Assembly: GCA_022606425.2 (NCBI GenBank)
Contig: JAHDVF020000502.1
Location: 186,001 to 250,000 of the forward strand
Direction: 5' to 3'
DNA length: 64,000 bases
Origin: Lepidostoma basale
Lineage: Eukaryota > Arthropoda > Insecta > Trichoptera > Lepidostomatidae
Shown here: positions 62,913 to 64,000 of the stretch, piece by piece
Position numbering within the stretch: position 1 is the first letter of the stretch
Layout: each line of letters opens with the position of its first letter
Translations under genes and position numbers: made by a program
The notes under the pieces: generated by a model
Told to the model about the DNA's origin: nothing
Database searches by the model: none
What the model saw: the letters and a program-made list of their open reading frames with translations, nothing else

Positions 62913-63465
62913 ATATTACAACAAATAATTTATCAATCGTATTTTTATTCTCACATTTTACAACAAAATTTTACTAAGTACTAATTTCAGAACAAATATC
63001 ACACCTGTGATTTGCAAACCACTTTGAAATACATACATCGAACATAAAATTGTCATTTAAAATCTGTGTTTTTTTATAAAAACTAAGTAATCTTCAGTCT
63101 CTTCAACTTCCCATTCAATTTTATCCCTATTTCCCACCCCTCGAGTCTACTTATTAATCGTAATAAACAGGGGTGCTTAAATGTTTTAACAAAAACTAAA
63201 TCTTCACAATAATATTTAATAGATTGCATGCTTTCCAAAACACGTTCATAAAATTAAACTCCTTTCCTAAATGCAAAAAAAATTTAACAGTACCTCAAAG
63301 TAATAAGTGTGTCTGATATATGTGGTATTATTACTTTCATATTCGCCAAAACTTTGTGATGCGGATTCATTGGACAATTTTTTTTTAAACTTTGTAAAAA
63401 CTTCATTAAACAATTAAGAAACTAGCATGTTGGGGAAACAGAATAAAAAAAATTGTTAAAATATT
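62913..63465. other. No gene recognised; family D outer module at its end
   Basis: Unassigned AT-rich sequence. CATATTCGCCAAAACTTTGTG at about 63340 is the inverted outer module seen beside families B, C and D. Confidence 0.45.
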
Positions 63466-63510
63466 TGTAACACTGATGATGGGCTTCTGTGTCCGAAACA
63501 TGCTTTTTAA
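63466..63510 (+). ncRNA. Hammerhead-like motif D4
   Basis: CUGAUGA (63473-63479), extra U, stem II GGGC/GUCC 4 pairs with one G-U and a UUCUGU loop, GAAAC (63495-63499), AUGCU in place of AUGUU, so the cleavage triplet is damaged. Core boxes otherwise canonical. Confidence 0.6.
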
Positions 63511-63582
63511 AATATTTTTAATTAGGTTCGTGTTGTGTACAATGTTTAAAAAAACATTGTTATGTGGTATTAATTTATTTTT

Positions 63583-64000
63583 AACTAACTAACTAACCAT
63601 CACGTATTAACCCCAAAAGGGTAGGCAGAAATAATGGACTACCACACATAATTTTCCTGACATATGTCTCTTGCTTCCTCAACATTCATACATCGTGTCA
63701 ATCACGCGCGTCGATTTCTCTGACTCCCCGCGTGGCCGACATTGAATATTTGATTTATTTGAGCATGCCACGTTTTCCATGGTCTTCCTCTATTTCTAGT
63801 TCCATTTATGTCGTTAACATATGTACTTTTTTTACCATTCTTTCTTCATTCATTTTTTTCATGTATCCAAACCATCTTAATGATCCTTTCACTATTTTGT
63901 TCATAACACCATCATTCGCATCGCATTCACTTTTTATATTTTCATTCGATACTCTATCATACACAGAGTATCCTACATTAGTCTAAGTCTAAGAGATAAT
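63583..64000 (-). mobile_element. LINE-A 3' fragment, runs off the window end
   Basis: Tail ACTAACTAACTAACCATCAC, then the terminal region through GHMERM (plus CCAAACCATCTTAATGATCC) to the RMCGYSVYD region at the edge. Close to 1946-2422 and 33140-33665. Confidence 0.8.

Overview
This window is an AT-rich stretch of animal, most likely insect, genomic DNA. It is built almost entirely of old transposable elements and has no bacterial-type gene organisation. The insect reading rests on mariner, jockey-like and endonuclease/reverse-transcriptase LINE remnants, tRNA-derived SINEs, a spliced-looking coding exon, and the very many small non-autonomous elements. The order is not determined; the repeat types would fit Lepidoptera or a related group.

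Layout. (1) LINE debris runs from end to end. The dominant family (LINE-A here) is recognised by a 3' end encoding a SLRWFGHMERM-type C-terminus and a short (GTTA)n tail; about 25 fragments lie on both strands, several nested in one another with target-site duplications (TSDs). Other families are LINE-B (YADDA reverse transcriptase, (GAA)n tail; the best copy is at 24699-25767), LINE-C ((GAT)n tail), LINE-D, LINE-E, LINE-F, LINE-G and one jockey-like fragment. (2) DNA transposons: one apparently intact mariner with perfect 31-bp inverted ends (60078-61365), an internally deleted mariner (4492-5214), a 3' mariner stump (5525-5899), a TA-flanked pogo-like deletion derivative with a broken transposase C-terminus (13696-15438), an hAT-type element with a perfect 8-bp TSD (58465-59033), a TTAA-flanked piggyBac-type MITE (37333-37826) and a TA-flanked 409-bp element (9558-9966). 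(3) tRNA-derived SINEs, a SINE-like family that borrowed the LINE-A 3' tail, and a fold-back repeat family (family M).

The only convincing host coding sequence is one exon at 21189-21746 (186 codons, Ser/Pro/Arg-rich, ending at a consensus splice donor). A ~93-bp tandem repeat begins exactly at that splice junction and copies the donor site several times into the intron. Two possible non-coding first exons (ending at 43218 and near 48647) lie further downstream on the same strand; these are speculative.

The most interesting structure is a field of about 31 hammerhead-ribozyme-like motifs in at least 11 sequence families. Five copies keep a CUGANGA box, a base-paired stem II, a GAAA box and a UH cleavage triplet: 19715-19764, 23862-23912, 38894-38943, 47411-47456 and 50128-50174. 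Stem I pairing recurs with different sequences in several families. Stem III is only 2-3 bp, as reported for hammerheads of Penelope-like elements and metazoan retrozymes. All share one extra A or U between the CUGANGA box and stem II. Where two motifs face each other they are always divergent, with the CUGANGA boxes pointing inward, so each strand would carry one ribozyme. Many families share the same downstream module. No Penelope reverse transcriptase was seen here, so the elements look non-autonomous.

All calls were made by reading the sequence. Family names A-H, M and S2 are working labels for this window only.
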